Below, one piece after another: positions 54,512 through 63,673 of a stretch of DNA of 64,000 bases. The translations under genes and the position numbers were made by a program. This stretch comes from Tissierella sp032104385 (GTDB taxonomy: Bacteria > Bacillota > Clostridia > Tissierellales > Tissierellaceae), in contig NZ_DAMCHJ010000006.1 in the NCBI RefSeq assembly GCF_032104385.1, forward strand, positions 62,001 to 126,000, given 5' to 3'. The notes under the pieces are model-generated. The model saw only the letters and a program-made list of their open reading frames with translations, did not search any database and was not told the origin of the DNA. The number at the start of each line of letters is the position of its first letter. Within the stretch, counting starts at the first letter, position 1.

Positions 54512-55507
54512 TTATTTCATAGCCTTTTTAGCAAATTCAGTAGTTACTATCTTAGTATAATCGGCTTTCTTATCCAACTCTCCTGCTAACTCCATTATAT
54601 CCATCATATGATTTAGTCCATCTTCTGTAATGATTAAGTCTGGTTTCCAAGAATCTTGCTCTCTATATCTTTCTATAAGTGTGATAAGCACTTCTTTATC
54701 TGTATCAGGGAATTGTGGGATTACAGCATCTGCAATCTCTTCACTGCTATGTTCTTGAACCCAAACCATGGCTTTATATAAAGCATTGGTAAAGCTTTGA
54801 ATAGTTTCTGGATTTTTTTTGATATATTCTTTAGTTGCGGAATAGCAAGTATATGGAATATATCCACCTTCTTTACCTATGGAAGCTACTACATATCCCT
54901 TACCTTCTTTTTCTAATGTAGCGGCTACAGGTTCAAATAATGTTACATAATCACCTTCACCACCAACAAAAGCTCCTGCCATTACATCAAATTGTATATC
55001 TGTTCTAATCACAACATCTTTACCTATTTCTAGACCATAACTTTTGATTACGTATTCCAAAGTCATTTCAGGCATTCCGCCTTTTCTACCACCGATTACA
55101 GTTTTACCCTTTAAGTTTTCAAATGTAAAGTTATCATCTTTCTTTCTACCTACTAAAAAAGAACCATCCCTTTGTGTCAATTGAGCAAAATTAATTACAT
55201 AATCATCTCTTCCTTGATTATATACATATACTGATGCTTCTGGCCCCATAAATCCTATATCAGCTTCTTTGCTCAATAGAGCAGCCATACATTTATCTGC
55301 TCCCTTACCATTGATTAATTCGATTTTTAAACCTTCTTCTTCAAAGAATCCCTGTGTTATTGCTATATATTGTGGAGTATAGAATAATGAGTGAGTAACT
55401 TCAATTAATTTTATTGGTTTTAAATCAGTTTTACTCTTACATCCTACTAATCCTAAGATTATTATAAGAACTAAAATAAAAGAAATTCTTTTAAAAAAAC
55501 TTGACAT
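54512..55507 (-). CDS. Orphan ABC substrate-binding lipoprotein (NMT1/SsuA/ThiY-like)
   Basis: The 331-residue protein has a lipoprotein signal (lipobox LGLVGC, Cys23) and an NMT1/NrtA-type binding fold: EVTHSLFYTPQYIAITQGFFEEEGL in family form, LLSKEADIGFMGPEASVYVY and ENLKGKTVIGGRKGGMPEM. Members bind nitrate, sulfonates, taurine or pyrimidine precursors of thiamine. No permease or ATPase gene is adjacent, so partners must be elsewhere. No riboswitch was seen in front of it. Confidence 0.85.
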   Translation of the reverse strand: MSSFFKRISFILVLIIILGLVGCKSKTDLKPIKLIEVTHSLFYTPQYIAITQGFFEEEGLKIELINGKGADKCMAALLSKEADIGFMGPEASVYVYNQGRDDYVINFAQLTQRDGSFLVGRKKDDNFTFENLKGKTVIGGRKGGMPEMTLEYVIKSYGLEIGKDVVIRTDIQFDVMAGAFVGGEGDYVTLFEPVAATLEKEGKGYVVASIGKEGGYIPYTCYSATKEYIKKNPETIQSFTNALYKAMVWVQEHSSEEIADAVIPQFPDTDKEVLITLIERYREQDSWKPDLIITEDGLNHMMDIMELAGELDKKADYTKIVTTEFAKKAMK

Positions 55508-55611
55508 CTTATCCCTCCTTATATAATATGTGTGTACGAAAGCATTAATTAATGTTATAATATTCTAAAATATAATAAATGTTCCAAATCAGTTGTTAAA
55601 GGTGGGGAAAT

Positions 55612-56160
55612 ATGAATATACCAAATATGCTAACAGTTTTAAGAATATTGCTTATTCCAGTGTATTTATACTTTTTTTATTCTAATATTGAAAACAATAT
55701 TTTATTTGCAGGATTAATATTTATTTTAGCGGGGATTTCTGATGTATTAGATGGATATATTGCAAGAAAGTATAATATGAGTACTACACTTGGCATAGTA
55801 TTAGATCCTATTGCAGATAAATTGATGACATTTACTATTTTGATTAGTTTTACAACAAAAGGCATCATACCAATCTGGATATTAATTGCTTTGGGAATAA
55901 AGGAAATAATGATGATTTTAGGAGGAACTATATTATATTTATTTAAGGGCAAACAAGTTTTGCCTTCTAACAGATATGGAAAAATTGCAACTTTATCTTT
56001 TTATGCAGCTACATTGTCTATAGTATTTAGATTACCTAGTATAATATCAAGAACTTTATTTTTTCTAACTGTAACTCTTAATATAATAGCTTTTATAAAT
56101 TATTTTATAATTTATACAAAGATGAGAAATAATATGAATGATGATATAGTTGACAAATAA
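55612..56160 (+). CDS. pgsA: CDP-diacylglycerol--glycerol-3-phosphate 3-phosphatidyltransferase
   Basis: PgsA makes phosphatidylglycerol phosphate. The 182-residue membrane protein has the start NIPNMLTVLRILLIPVYLYF. The full CDP-alcohol phosphotransferase motif is present, from DGYIARKYNMSTTLG through the spaced Asp residues in IVLDPIADKLM. Four or so membrane helices follow. GGTGGGG precedes the ATG. The T-box leader of valS starts shortly after its stop. Confidence 0.93.
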   Translation: MNIPNMLTVLRILLIPVYLYFFYSNIENNILFAGLIFILAGISDVLDGYIARKYNMSTTLGIVLDPIADKLMTFTILISFTTKGIIPIWILIALGIKEIMMILGGTILYLFKGKQVLPSNRYGKIATLSFYAATLSIVFRLPSIISRTLFFLTVTLNIIAFINYFIIYTKMRNNMNDDIVDK

Positions 56161-56194
56161 AAACTATATATATATAATAAAATAAACAAATTTA

Positions 56195-56435
56195 CTTTGC
56201 TTTGATAAAGAGGAGTAAGTAAATAGTACTATACAGAGAGAAGATCCTAGGCTGAGAGGTCTTAAGTTAAATATTTACTGAAAGTAGCTTTTGAGCATTC
56301 AGGCCGAAACTAAGTAAGCTTGAAGGGTTAAACCCTTATATTTATTTAAGAGCCATGGAAATATCCATGGAATTAAGGTGGTACCGCGAATTACCCTTCG
56401 TCCTTTATGTTATAAGGATGGAGGGGTTTTTTATG
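56195..56435 (+). promoter_or_regulatory. T-box leader of valS, valine specifier GUU
   Basis: The T-box core AAGGTGGTACCGCG (56375-56388) is followed by a terminator: ACCCTTCGTCCTTT pairs with AAGGATGGAGGGGT, then six T (about 56393-56432). Stem I can be drawn from GTAAATA to TATTTAC, with an inner AAGATC/GGTCTT stem. The bulge between them contains GTT (56266-56268), a valine codon. This agrees with the valS gene downstream. Uncharged tRNA(Val) should allow read-through. Confidence 0.93.
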
Positions 56436-56500
56436 ACCTAACACAATGACAACCGCGACTTTAATTAAAAATTTTTCATTTAATGAAGGAGGAGATAAAA

Positions 56501-59152
56501 ATGTTAGAAAACTTATCAAAGACGTATAATCCAAAAGACTTTGAAGATAGACTCTATAAATATTGGAATGATAATGGTCATTTTGTAGCTCATGCTGATA
56601 AAACAAAAAAGCCATATACTATAATGATGCCGCCGCCAAATGTAACGGGAAGTCTTCATATGGGGCATGCACTGAATAACACAATTCAAGATATTTTGAC
56701 TAGATGGAAGAGAATGGAAGGATATTCAGCTCTATGGTTGCCTGGTACAGACCATGCTAGTATATCCACTGAGGCTAAGGTAGTAGATAAGATAAAAAAA
56801 GAAGGAAAATCAAAAGAAGAATTAGGTCGTGAAGGATTTTTAGAAGAAGCTTGGGAGTGGACTCACAAATATGGAAGTACAATCAAGAATCAACTTAAAA
56901 AACTAGGAGTTTCATGTGATTGGTCAAGAGACAGATTTACATTAGATGAAGGTCTTAGTAAGGCAGTAGAAGAAGTTTTTATTAGATTATATGAGAAAGG
57001 TTTAATCTATAGAGGAGATAGAATAATTAACTGGTGTCCTAACTGCAGAACTGCAATATCAGATGCAGAGGTAGAGCATGAGGATTCACAAGGAAATATT
57101 TGGTATATTAGATATCCAATTAAGGATAGTACTGAATATATAGTAATAGCTACTACTAGACCTGAAACTATGTTAGGAGATTTAGCTATAGCAGTTAATC
57201 CTGAAGATGAAAGATATACTAATTTAATAGGTAAGATGGCGATTCTTCCATTGATGAATAAGGAGATACCAATAATTGCAGATAATTATGTAGAGATGGA
57301 ATTTGGTACGGGAGCAGTTAAGATTACTCCATCCCATGATCCTAATGATTTTGAAGTAGGAGAGAGACATGGACTTGGGCAGTATATTATAATGAATGAA
57401 GACGGTACTATTAGTGCCAATGGTGGAGTCTACGAAGGTTTAGAAAGGTATGAAGCTAGAAAGAAAATAGTTGATGATTTAAAGGAACAGGGATATCTTG
57501 TAGAAATTAAAGAACATCAAAATGCAGTAGGACATTGTGAAAGATGTTCAACAATTGTAGAACCTTTGATTTCTAAGCAATGGTTTGTAAAGATGGAGCC
57601 ATTGGCTAAACCTGCATTAGAAGCCTATGAAAAAGGAGAATTAAACTTTATACCAGAAAGGTTTGGAAAAATTTATACTCATTGGTTAGAAGGTATTAGA
57701 GATTGGTGTATTTCTAGACAATTATGGTGGGGACATAGACTTCCAGTATATTATTGCGAGGATTGTGGAGAAATTATAGTGTCTAGAACCCAGCCAGAGA
57801 AATGTAATAAATGTGGTAGCACAAAACTACATCAAGATACTGATACTTTAGATACTTGGTTCTCATCAGCGTTATGGCCTTTCTCAACTTTAGGATGGCC
57901 AGAGAGGACAGAAGACCTAGAGTATTTCTTCCCTACTGATGTATTAATAACAGGATATGATATTATATTTTTCTGGGTAGTTAGAATGGTATTTTCAAGT
58001 ATTGAGCAGATGGGAGAAGTTCCATTTAAAGATGTATTCTTAACAGGGCTTGTTCGTGATTCTCAAGGAAGAAAGATGAGTAAATCTTTAGGTAATGGTA
58101 TAGACCCATTAGAAATAATAGATGAATATGGTGCAGATGCCCTAAGATTTACTTTAGTTACAGGTAATTCCCCAGGAAATGATATGAGATTTTATATTGA
58201 GAGGGTAGAAGCCAATAGAAATTTTGCTAATAAGCTATGGAATGCTACTAGATTTGTTCTTATGAATCTTGAAGAAGATATAGCTAAGGAAGAATTAAAT
58301 TTAGATAATTTAGAAGAAGAGGATAAATGGATTTTATCTAAGTTAAATACTGTAATAAAGGAAGCTACAGAAAACTTAGATAAATATGAAATAGGTATGG
58401 CTGCACAAAAGATATATGACTTTATCTGGGATGAATACTGTGACTGGTATATTGAAATGGTTAAATCAAGATTATATGGAGAAAATGTATCTAGTAAAGA
58501 AACAGCAGAGAAGGTTTTATTATCTGTCTTAAAAGATATATTGAAGCTACTTCATCCATTTATGCCATTTATCACTGAAGAGATTTGGCAACATCTACCA
58601 GGTAATGATAAGCCACTGATTTTAAGTTCTTGGCCAGTATATAAAAATGAATTAAATTTCCTTGAGTCAGAAGAGGCTATTGAATTTATTAAATCAGGCA
58701 TAAAAGGTATAAGAAATGCTAGAGCTGAAATGAATATTGTACCTTCTAGAAAATCTAAACAAATCTTTGTAACAAAAGACGAAAATATAAAGAAGATTAT
58801 TAGCTATGGGCAAAGATATTTCCTAAATCTTGCCTCTGCTGAAGCAATAGAGATAGTAGATACTAAGGTGAATATAGGAGAAGATAATATTTCCTTAGTA
58901 CTAGATAGATGTGAAGTATTCTTACCTTTAAAGGATTTAATTGATTTTGAGAAGGAAATAGAAAGATTAGAAAAGGAAAAAGAAAAACTTGAAGGTGAAA
59001 TAAAGAGGGTAGTAGGGAAATTATCTAATGAGGGATTTGTGAAAAAAGCTCCTGAAAAAGTAGTAGCTGAAGAAAAAGAAAAACAAGAGAAATATGAAGA
59101 AATGCTTGAAAAAGTAATTGAAAGACTTGAAAGCATAAAATCCAATAGATAA
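56501..59152 (+). CDS. valS: Valyl-tRNA synthetase
   Basis: The 883-residue class I synthetase has the HIGH motif as HMGH (53-56, in PPPNVTGSLHMGHAL), KMSKS in GRKMSKSLGNGIDP near residue 525 and the editing domain with TTRPETMLGD and DPNDFEVG. A C-terminal coiled coil rich in Glu and Lys (about 810-880) is typical of ValRS. The ATG at 56501 is used because AAGGAGGAG lies ahead of it; an in-frame ATG at 56483 would run through that site. Control is by the T-box leader. Confidence 0.97.
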   Translation: MLENLSKTYNPKDFEDRLYKYWNDNGHFVAHADKTKKPYTIMMPPPNVTGSLHMGHALNNTIQDILTRWKRMEGYSALWLPGTDHASISTEAKVVDKIKKEGKSKEELGREGFLEEAWEWTHKYGSTIKNQLKKLGVSCDWSRDRFTLDEGLSKAVEEVFIRLYEKGLIYRGDRIINWCPNCRTAISDAEVEHEDSQGNIWYIRYPIKDSTEYIVIATTRPETMLGDLAIAVNPEDERYTNLIGKMAILPLMNKEIPIIADNYVEMEFGTGAVKITPSHDPNDFEVGERHGLGQYIIMNEDGTISANGGVYEGLERYEARKKIVDDLKEQGYLVEIKEHQNAVGHCERCSTIVEPLISKQWFVKMEPLAKPALEAYEKGELNFIPERFGKIYTHWLEGIRDWCISRQLWWGHRLPVYYCEDCGEIIVSRTQPEKCNKCGSTKLHQDTDTLDTWFSSALWPFSTLGWPERTEDLEYFFPTDVLITGYDIIFFWVVRMVFSSIEQMGEVPFKDVFLTGLVRDSQGRKMSKSLGNGIDPLEIIDEYGADALRFTLVTGNSPGNDMRFYIERVEANRNFANKLWNATRFVLMNLEEDIAKEELNLDNLEEEDKWILSKLNTVIKEATENLDKYEIGMAAQKIYDFIWDEYCDWYIEMVKSRLYGENVSSKETAEKVLLSVLKDILKLLHPFMPFITEEIWQHLPGNDKPLILSSWPVYKNELNFLESEEAIEFIKSGIKGIRNARAEMNIVPSRKSKQIFVTKDENIKKIISYGQRYFLNLASAEAIEIVDTKVNIGEDNISLVLDRCEVFLPLKDLIDFEKEIERLEKEKEKLEGEIKRVVGKLSNEGFVKKAPEKVVAEEKEKQEKYEEMLEKVIERLESIKSNR

Positions 59153-59165
59153 GGCGGAGGTCAAA

Positions 59166-60458
59166 ATGAAGTATCAAGAGGCTTTGGAATATATTAATGA
59201 CAAAAATAAATATGGCTCAAGACTTGGACTTGATTCAATAGGTAAGCTTTTGAGTCTTTTAGGAAATCCTCAAGAGGGATTAAAATATATTCATATAGGT
59301 GGAACAAATGGAAAGGGTTCCACCTCCTCTTATTTAGCTCATATGCTAGAGTCAGGAGGATATAATGTAGGATTATTTACATCACCTTATATAGAGAGAT
59401 TTAACGAACGTATACAAATAAACGGGCAAGATATACCAGATGATATTCTTGGAAACATAACAGGCTTAATTAAGGAAAAAGCCGATATTATGGTAGAAGA
59501 AGGCTTTGAACACCCTACGACTTTTGAAATAGTTACTGCAATAGGATTTATGTATTTCAAACAAGAACAGGTAGATTATGTAGTGTTAGAAGTTGGACTA
59601 GGAGGTAGATATGATTCTACTAATATTATTTCTTCACCATTAGCCTCGGTTATTACAACTATAGATTATGACCATATAGATGTTTTAGGTGATACTTTAG
59701 ATAAAATTGCTTATCAGAAGGCAGGGATAATAAAGGAGAACTCAATAGTGGTTTCTTATCCTCAAGTAGAAGAGGCGCTGCAAGTTATAAAAGAAGTGTC
59801 AAATGAAATGAAAGCAGAATTTTATTTGTGTCCAATGGAAAATATTAAAATAAGAGATATCTCTGGCATGGGAGCTAGTTTTGATTTTCATTATGAAAAT
59901 ACAAATATGAAAGATATAAAGATTTCCATGCTAGGTGAGTATCAGATATATAATGCTACCTTGGCTCTAACAACATTATTGATTTTAAAGGAAAAAGGTT
60001 TAGTAGATATTTCTGAAGAGCAGATAAGGGAAGGTTTAATAAATACTAAGTGGCCTGGTAGGCTTGAGGTTATGAGAAGGAACCCAATATTCTTGATAGA
60101 CGGTGCTCATAATGTGCAAGGCATTGCTCAATTAAAGAAAGCTATTAGTCTATTTAAATATAAACGTCTAATATTGGGTGTAGGAATATTAAAGGATAAA
60201 GACTCCTCTCATATGGTTGAATTATTAGCTCCTATGGCGGATGAAATTGTAGTCACAGAAGTCAATATGCCTAGAAAGTTAGATGCAGAGGAACTAGCAG
60301 AAGAAATATCAAAATATAATAAAAATATTTTGATAGAGAAGGATATAAAAAAGGCCATAGAAAAAACTCTGGAGTTAGCCGAGAAGGATGATATGATAGT
60401 ATTTGGTGGGTCACTATATTTAATAGGAGAAGTAAGGAGTATAATAAAACTACTGTAG
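59166..60458 (+). CDS. folC: Folylpolyglutamate / dihydrofolate synthase
   Basis: FolC adds glutamates to folates. The 430-residue Mur-ligase-like protein has the P-loop GGTNGKGSTSSYLAHML, TSPYIERFNERIQING, VVLEVGLGGRYDSTNII and WPGRLEVMRRNPIFLIDGAHN in family form. It follows valS by 13 bases with AAGGCGGAGG as ribosome site, a common Firmicute order, so it is likely under the same T-box. Confidence 0.95.
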   Translation: MKYQEALEYINDKNKYGSRLGLDSIGKLLSLLGNPQEGLKYIHIGGTNGKGSTSSYLAHMLESGGYNVGLFTSPYIERFNERIQINGQDIPDDILGNITGLIKEKADIMVEEGFEHPTTFEIVTAIGFMYFKQEQVDYVVLEVGLGGRYDSTNIISSPLASVITTIDYDHIDVLGDTLDKIAYQKAGIIKENSIVVSYPQVEEALQVIKEVSNEMKAEFYLCPMENIKIRDISGMGASFDFHYENTNMKDIKISMLGEYQIYNATLALTTLLILKEKGLVDISEEQIREGLINTKWPGRLEVMRRNPIFLIDGAHNVQGIAQLKKAISLFKYKRLILGVGILKDKDSSHMVELLAPMADEIVVTEVNMPRKLDAEELAEEISKYNKNILIEKDIKKAIEKTLELAEKDDMIVFGGSLYLIGEVRSIIKLL

Positions 60459-60479
60459 CTTAGGCATAGTAGTTTTTTT
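60446..60479 (+). terminator. Terminator overlapping the folC stop
   Basis: AAAACTACT (60446-60454) pairs with AGTAGTTTT (60468-60476) and continues into a run of T. It ends the valS-folC transcript. Confidence 0.8.
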
Positions 60480-60535
60480 AACTTCACCAATATATCATCT
60501 ACTGCATAAATTACTTATATACAGGGGGTGATATA

Positions 60536-61456
60536 TTGACTTATCATAAAATATTAATAGCTAATACTGGTGAAGATAGTTTGACAATGATAGATAAGTC
60601 TATTTCTAAAACGATTTTTCTATCTAAGCTTATAGAAGAAAAAGGAGATAATTGGATTCAAGAAGGTAATAGATTAGGGCCATATGATATTGATATGGGA
60701 GAAGAAGATCATATATATATTGCTAATTCTTATGATAACTCTATTATGAAAATAGATTTACAGAATATTAAGCTATTGGGCATTCTCAAAGTAGGAAAAA
60801 ATCCTACCTGTATAAAAAAATTTAGAAATAAAATTTATGTTGCTAATAGTGATTCTAACTCCATATCTATTATTGATGAAAATACATTTTCATTAATAGA
60901 AAATATATCAGTAGGAGAAAAACCTACTGATATTCAAATAGATGAAGAAGGTTTAAGAATTTTTATTTTAAATGGTAATTGTTATACAATAAATGTATTA
61001 AATTTAGATACAGAAAAGATATCTTCTATAATTTTAAGTAATCAACCAGTAAAAATGGTTATAGAAGATAAAAGACTATTTGTCTTGTCCTATATAAATA
61101 ATGGAATCAGTAACTATAGCAATTTATCAGAATTGAAGGCTGAAGACTATAGAACTATAATGAGTATAGATTTAAAAGGAATCTTTGGTGATTTTGTCAA
61201 AATACAAGGGGAAGAATTATTTTATCTCTCCAATATGGAAGATGGATATATTTATAGGATTTTTATAGGTAAAGAAGTAAGTATTTCTAAAATTTATTTA
61301 GGAGGTATGCCAAATAATATTAAATGGGATAAAAAAACAAAGCTTTATATTGCTAATATATTAAATAATAACTTAACTATACTAGACAAATCAAATAACC
61401 AAATAATAGATAATATTAGAGTAGGAAAAGAACCAAATGGTATTCTCCTACTCTAA
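60536..61456 (+). CDS. YVTN-type beta-propeller repeat protein
   Basis: The 306-residue protein consists of repeated blades with motifs such as YIANSYDNSIMKIDL, VANSDSNSISIIDENT, VGEKPTDIQID and IANILNNNLTILDKS, the pattern of YncE/YVTN beta-propellers. No signal peptide is visible. The TTG start at 60536 follows GGGGGTGAT. Function is unknown; a binding or scaffolding role is likely. The coding end overlaps the convergent DUF4364 gene by nine bases. Confidence 0.8.
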   Translation: MTYHKILIANTGEDSLTMIDKSISKTIFLSKLIEEKGDNWIQEGNRLGPYDIDMGEEDHIYIANSYDNSIMKIDLQNIKLLGILKVGKNPTCIKKFRNKIYVANSDSNSISIIDENTFSLIENISVGEKPTDIQIDEEGLRIFILNGNCYTINVLNLDTEKISSIILSNQPVKMVIEDKRLFVLSYINNGISNYSNLSELKAEDYRTIMSIDLKGIFGDFVKIQGEELFYLSNMEDGYIYRIFIGKEVSISKIYLGGMPNNIKWDKKTKLYIANILNNNLTILDKSNNQIIDNIRVGKEPNGILLL

Positions 61457-61468
61457 TGGAGTTGTTTT
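61415..61468 (+). terminator. Terminator embedded in two convergent coding ends
   Basis: ATTAGAGTAGGA (61415-61426) and its perfect complement (61446-61457) lie inside the last codons of the beta-propeller gene and across the end of the convergent gene. TTTTTT follows at about 61463. Confidence 0.75.
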
Positions 61469-61996
61469 TTCATCTATAAGTATATTAATTATATTTTTAT
61501 ATATAAAGTCTGGAGTTTCTTTCCATTTAGAACAGATTAATTCCACTTGTTTTTTTGTTGGAACATCTAAATATAGACTAAATAGTGTTTCTTCATTTTC
61601 TATTAATTTTAAATTTACCACATATTGATTATTTGCTTTTTCAAAATAATCTGTGATGACTTGGGTTTCAATTTTATTTTTCTTTTCAATTTTATTAAAT
61701 TCTTTATTTAATTCCTCTTTAATTTTACTTGAGATTCTATCCTCAAAATAAGATAGAGCTATTTCACCCTTTTCTAATATATTATATACTTCCTTTGAGT
61801 TATTATCTATTATTTCTATAAATTTTGATTCAACTAATTCAATTAAATATTGTTGTACTAAAAAGAAATTCATATAGTTTTTTTCTAATACAAATTCAAT
61901 TATTTCACTATTAGTAAATGAAGCAGGAGATACTTTTATTATATATAATAAAAGTAATTTATTTTGTGCTAATTCTTCGGTATTTTCAATAAACAT
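61448..61996 (-). CDS. DUF4364-family protein
   Basis: The 182-residue protein fits the DUF4364 family of Clostridia. The N-terminal part (AQNKLLLLYIIKVSPASFTN, NFFLVQQYLIELVESKFIEI) is a winged-helix-like domain and the rest is mixed alpha/beta. A regulatory DNA-binding role is inferred from the fold but not known. A good AAGAGGTGT ribosome site precedes the ATG. Next to it starts the degraded mobile element. Confidence 0.8.
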   Translation of the reverse strand: MFIENTEELAQNKLLLLYIIKVSPASFTNSEIIEFVLEKNYMNFFLVQQYLIELVESKFIEIIDNNSKEVYNILEKGEIALSYFEDRISSKIKEELNKEFNKIEKKNKIETQVITDYFEKANNQYVVNLKLIENEETLFSLYLDVPTKKQVELICSKWKETPDFIYKNIINILIDEKTTPLE

Positions 61997-62112
61997 TATT
62001 TAACACCTCTTTTTATGAGCTATATCAATATATTATATCATAATAAAAAGAGAAGGTAAATACTTCTACAACCCATGTATTTGCAACAGTTCGTTTTGTT
62101 TCGTCAAAAATA

Positions 62113-62640
62113 TTACTTAAAAATAGAATTTATATTTTTAATAGCATTATCCATGATATTATCAGTAACATGAGAGTAAATTTTCATTACAATTTTTACA
62201 GTATTACCTAATAGTTTAGCTATGGTTTTGAAATCTACTCCATTAGCAATTAATAAAGCTGGATAATTATGCCTCGTATCATGTATAGAATTCTCATATG
62301 CATTTTTTGATACGAGTGTTTATGGTTGAAGTTGATCCTTCAGATACAACCGTCTTACCAATACAATATTTTATATGAAAGTAAGTGATTTGTGAAAGTG
62401 GTACATCCTACATTTTAAAAGTATATTATTGTATAGCAATATGTATCAATAGGGTTTGGAATTTTATATACTTTTTTGATCTATGTTTAGGAACATATAT
62501 ACAACTTTTTTAATATTAGATTTCTTTTTAAAATCTTGTTTAGATTTTTGTTTCCATTTTCCCGTATTATCTTTATAAGAAATGATAAATTGTATACCTT
62601 TATTCTTTTATCTATAGGTGATATTATAATCCTTGCTCAT
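62113..62640 (-). pseudogene. Degraded tyrosine integrase (phage/ICE type)
   Basis: The minus-strand ATG at 62640 overlaps the stop of the XRE gene (ATGA) and reads MSKDYNITYR, then a TAA. In the same frame it continues KNKGIQFIISYKDNTGKWKQ and KSKQDFKKKS, the arm-type DNA-binding domain of ICE/phage integrases. The core domain is mostly deleted. After a frame change the C-terminus reads NSIHDTRHNYPALLIANGVD, FKTIAKLLGN and MKIYSHV, with the HxxR and catalytic Tyr region, stopping at 62113. A full integrase is about 380 residues, so it is inactive. Confidence 0.85.
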
Positions 62641-62837
62641 CCTCCTTCGTTATTCAATAACTTATCTAATAATTCATTAGGGGTTATTTGTAAAGCATCG
62701 GCAAGTTTAATTAGTTTAGTTATCGTCAAACCTCCTATATCACCTCTTTCTATTTTACTTATATAAACTTGGGTAACCCCTATTCTATCTCCTAACTGTT
62801 TTTGAGTTAATCTCCTATTAATTCTTAACGTTTTCAC
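62637..62837 (-). CDS. XRE-family small regulator (66 aa)
   Basis: The 66-residue protein is almost only a Cro/CI-type helix-turn-helix: RRLTQKQLGDRIGVTQVYIS and KIERGDIGGLTITKLIKLAD. Its stop overlaps the start of the broken integrase, so it was once co-translated with it. This order is reminiscent of excision/integration control modules. Two palindromes with a CTACTAG centre lie upstream and are candidate operators. Confidence 0.82.
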   Translation of the reverse strand: MKTLRINRRLTQKQLGDRIGVTQVYISKIERGDIGGLTITKLIKLADALQITPNELLDKLLNNEGG

Positions 62838-62880
62838 TTTCGTATCACTTCCGACTTTATTATGTCGAACATTGGCGAAA

Positions 62881-62929
62881 ATTTCTACTAGAAATACATG
62901 GTTTGTCGATAGTATAACTACTAGTTATA
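62881..62929. promoter_or_regulatory. Paired operator palindromes, CTACTAG core
   Basis: ATTTCTA-C-TAGAAAT (62881-62895) and TATAACTA-C-TAGTTATA (62913-62929) are perfect inverted repeats with the same CTACTAG core, centres 33 bases apart (about three helical turns). They lie between the XRE gene and the divergent promoter at 62971. Confidence 0.6.
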
Positions 62930-62970
62930 TTTTTTCTGATACAATTATATTAAAGAAAATATTTTCTTAA

Positions 62971-62999
62971 TTGCTTTTTTATGTAAATTTTTGTATAAT
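62971..62999 (+). promoter_or_regulatory. Sigma-A promoter for the 37-residue gene
   Basis: TTGCTT (62971-62976) and TATAAT (62994-62999) are spaced by 17 bases and face the small gene at 63055. Confidence 0.65.
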
Positions 63000-63054
63000 G
63001 TTTGTAGAACGCCAGTTCGAGACGTTAGTTTGTGCGAAAAAAAGGGGGATACAT

Positions 63055-63168
63055 ATGAAAAAGAAAGATGGAATTATAATAGAATTGACAATAATAATTG
63101 AACAACTAGATGTTCTCAATTTATTACGGCTACTGGATTTTGCTAGAGCTTTAAAAAGAAAAATATAA
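63055..63168 (+). CDS. Very small element-encoded protein (37 aa)
   Basis: An ATG behind AAGGGGGAT opens 38 codons for a short, strongly charged and leucine/isoleucine-rich peptide (IIEQLDVLNLLRLLDFARAL in the middle) ending in KRKI. It is likely a single amphipathic helix pair. No family is recognised, though such tiny proteins are common between phage regulators. The start at 62971 proposed by a longer frame would overlap the promoter, so it is rejected. Confidence 0.55.
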   Translation: MKKKDGIIIELTIIIEQLDVLNLLRLLDFARALKRKI

Positions 63169-63210
63169 TAAAGATAAATGACCATTAAGGTCATTTTATT
63201 TTATCAATTT

Positions 63211-63579
63211 TTATTGTTTTTTAATAAGTTCATCAAATAAAATTCTAAATGCTTCTTTATATTTTTCATCAAGCTTCAAGTATGATAGTATTATTGCTTT
63301 ATCTTTAGGGTTAATGTTTCCTAGACTTTCAACGATAGCTTCGATAAAAGAAGTTTCGTTGCTTCTCATTTCACCTATTCCAAATCGTAACCATTCTTCA
63401 TTGACCCCAAACTCTCTACAGATATCATTTACTATTCTATCAGTTATATTTCTAGTCCCTTTTTCTAAAGCGGAGATATGAGCCCTAGATTTAATATTTA
63501 TTCTTTCTCCAAACTCTTCTTGTGTTAATTCTAAAAATTCCCTTAGTTTTTTTAACCTATTATTAATTTCTGATTTCAT
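63211..63579 (-). CDS. XRE-family repressor of the prophage/ICE
   Basis: The 122-residue protein has an N-terminal Cro/CI-like helix-turn-helix (LREFLELTQEEFGERINI, RAHISALEKGTRNI) with the segment FGVNEEWLRFGIGEM that is typical of phage repressors. A short C-terminal helical region follows (AIILSYLKLDEKYKEAFRIL). It diverges from early genes beginning at 63734 and should bind the palindromes between them. Confidence 0.85.
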   Translation of the reverse strand: MKSEINNRLKKLREFLELTQEEFGERINIKSRAHISALEKGTRNITDRIVNDICREFGVNEEWLRFGIGEMRSNETSFIEAIVESLGNINPKDKAIILSYLKLDEKYKEAFRILFDELIKKQ

Positions 63580-63605
63580 TATTTTTATTCCTCCTATTAC
63601 CTTAT

Positions 63606-63646
63606 ATATGATAATATATCATATGTTTGTTTGCATTGCAAACAAA
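63606..63646. promoter_or_regulatory. Two operator-like palindromes in the repressor/early-gene divergent region
   Basis: ATATGATA-ATA-TATCATAT (63606-63624) is an 8-3-8 perfect inverted repeat. At 63626-63646 a 9-3-9 repeat has TTTGTTTGC and GCAAACAAA arms around ATT. Both lie between the repressor start and the early promoter. The second is the more distinctive and is a good operator candidate. Confidence 0.62.
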
Positions 63647-63673
63647 TTATTTTTATAAAGTTACAAAAAATAC

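Noticed and set aside
56483..56500. Upstream in-frame ATG for valS
   Set aside because: The ribosome site AAGGAGGAG lies within this extension, so the ATG at 56501 is the real start.
62971..63168. Longer version of the small gene at 63055, starting at 62971
   Set aside because: It would start inside the -35 element of a clear promoter and lacks a ribosome site; the ATG at 63055 has a good one.
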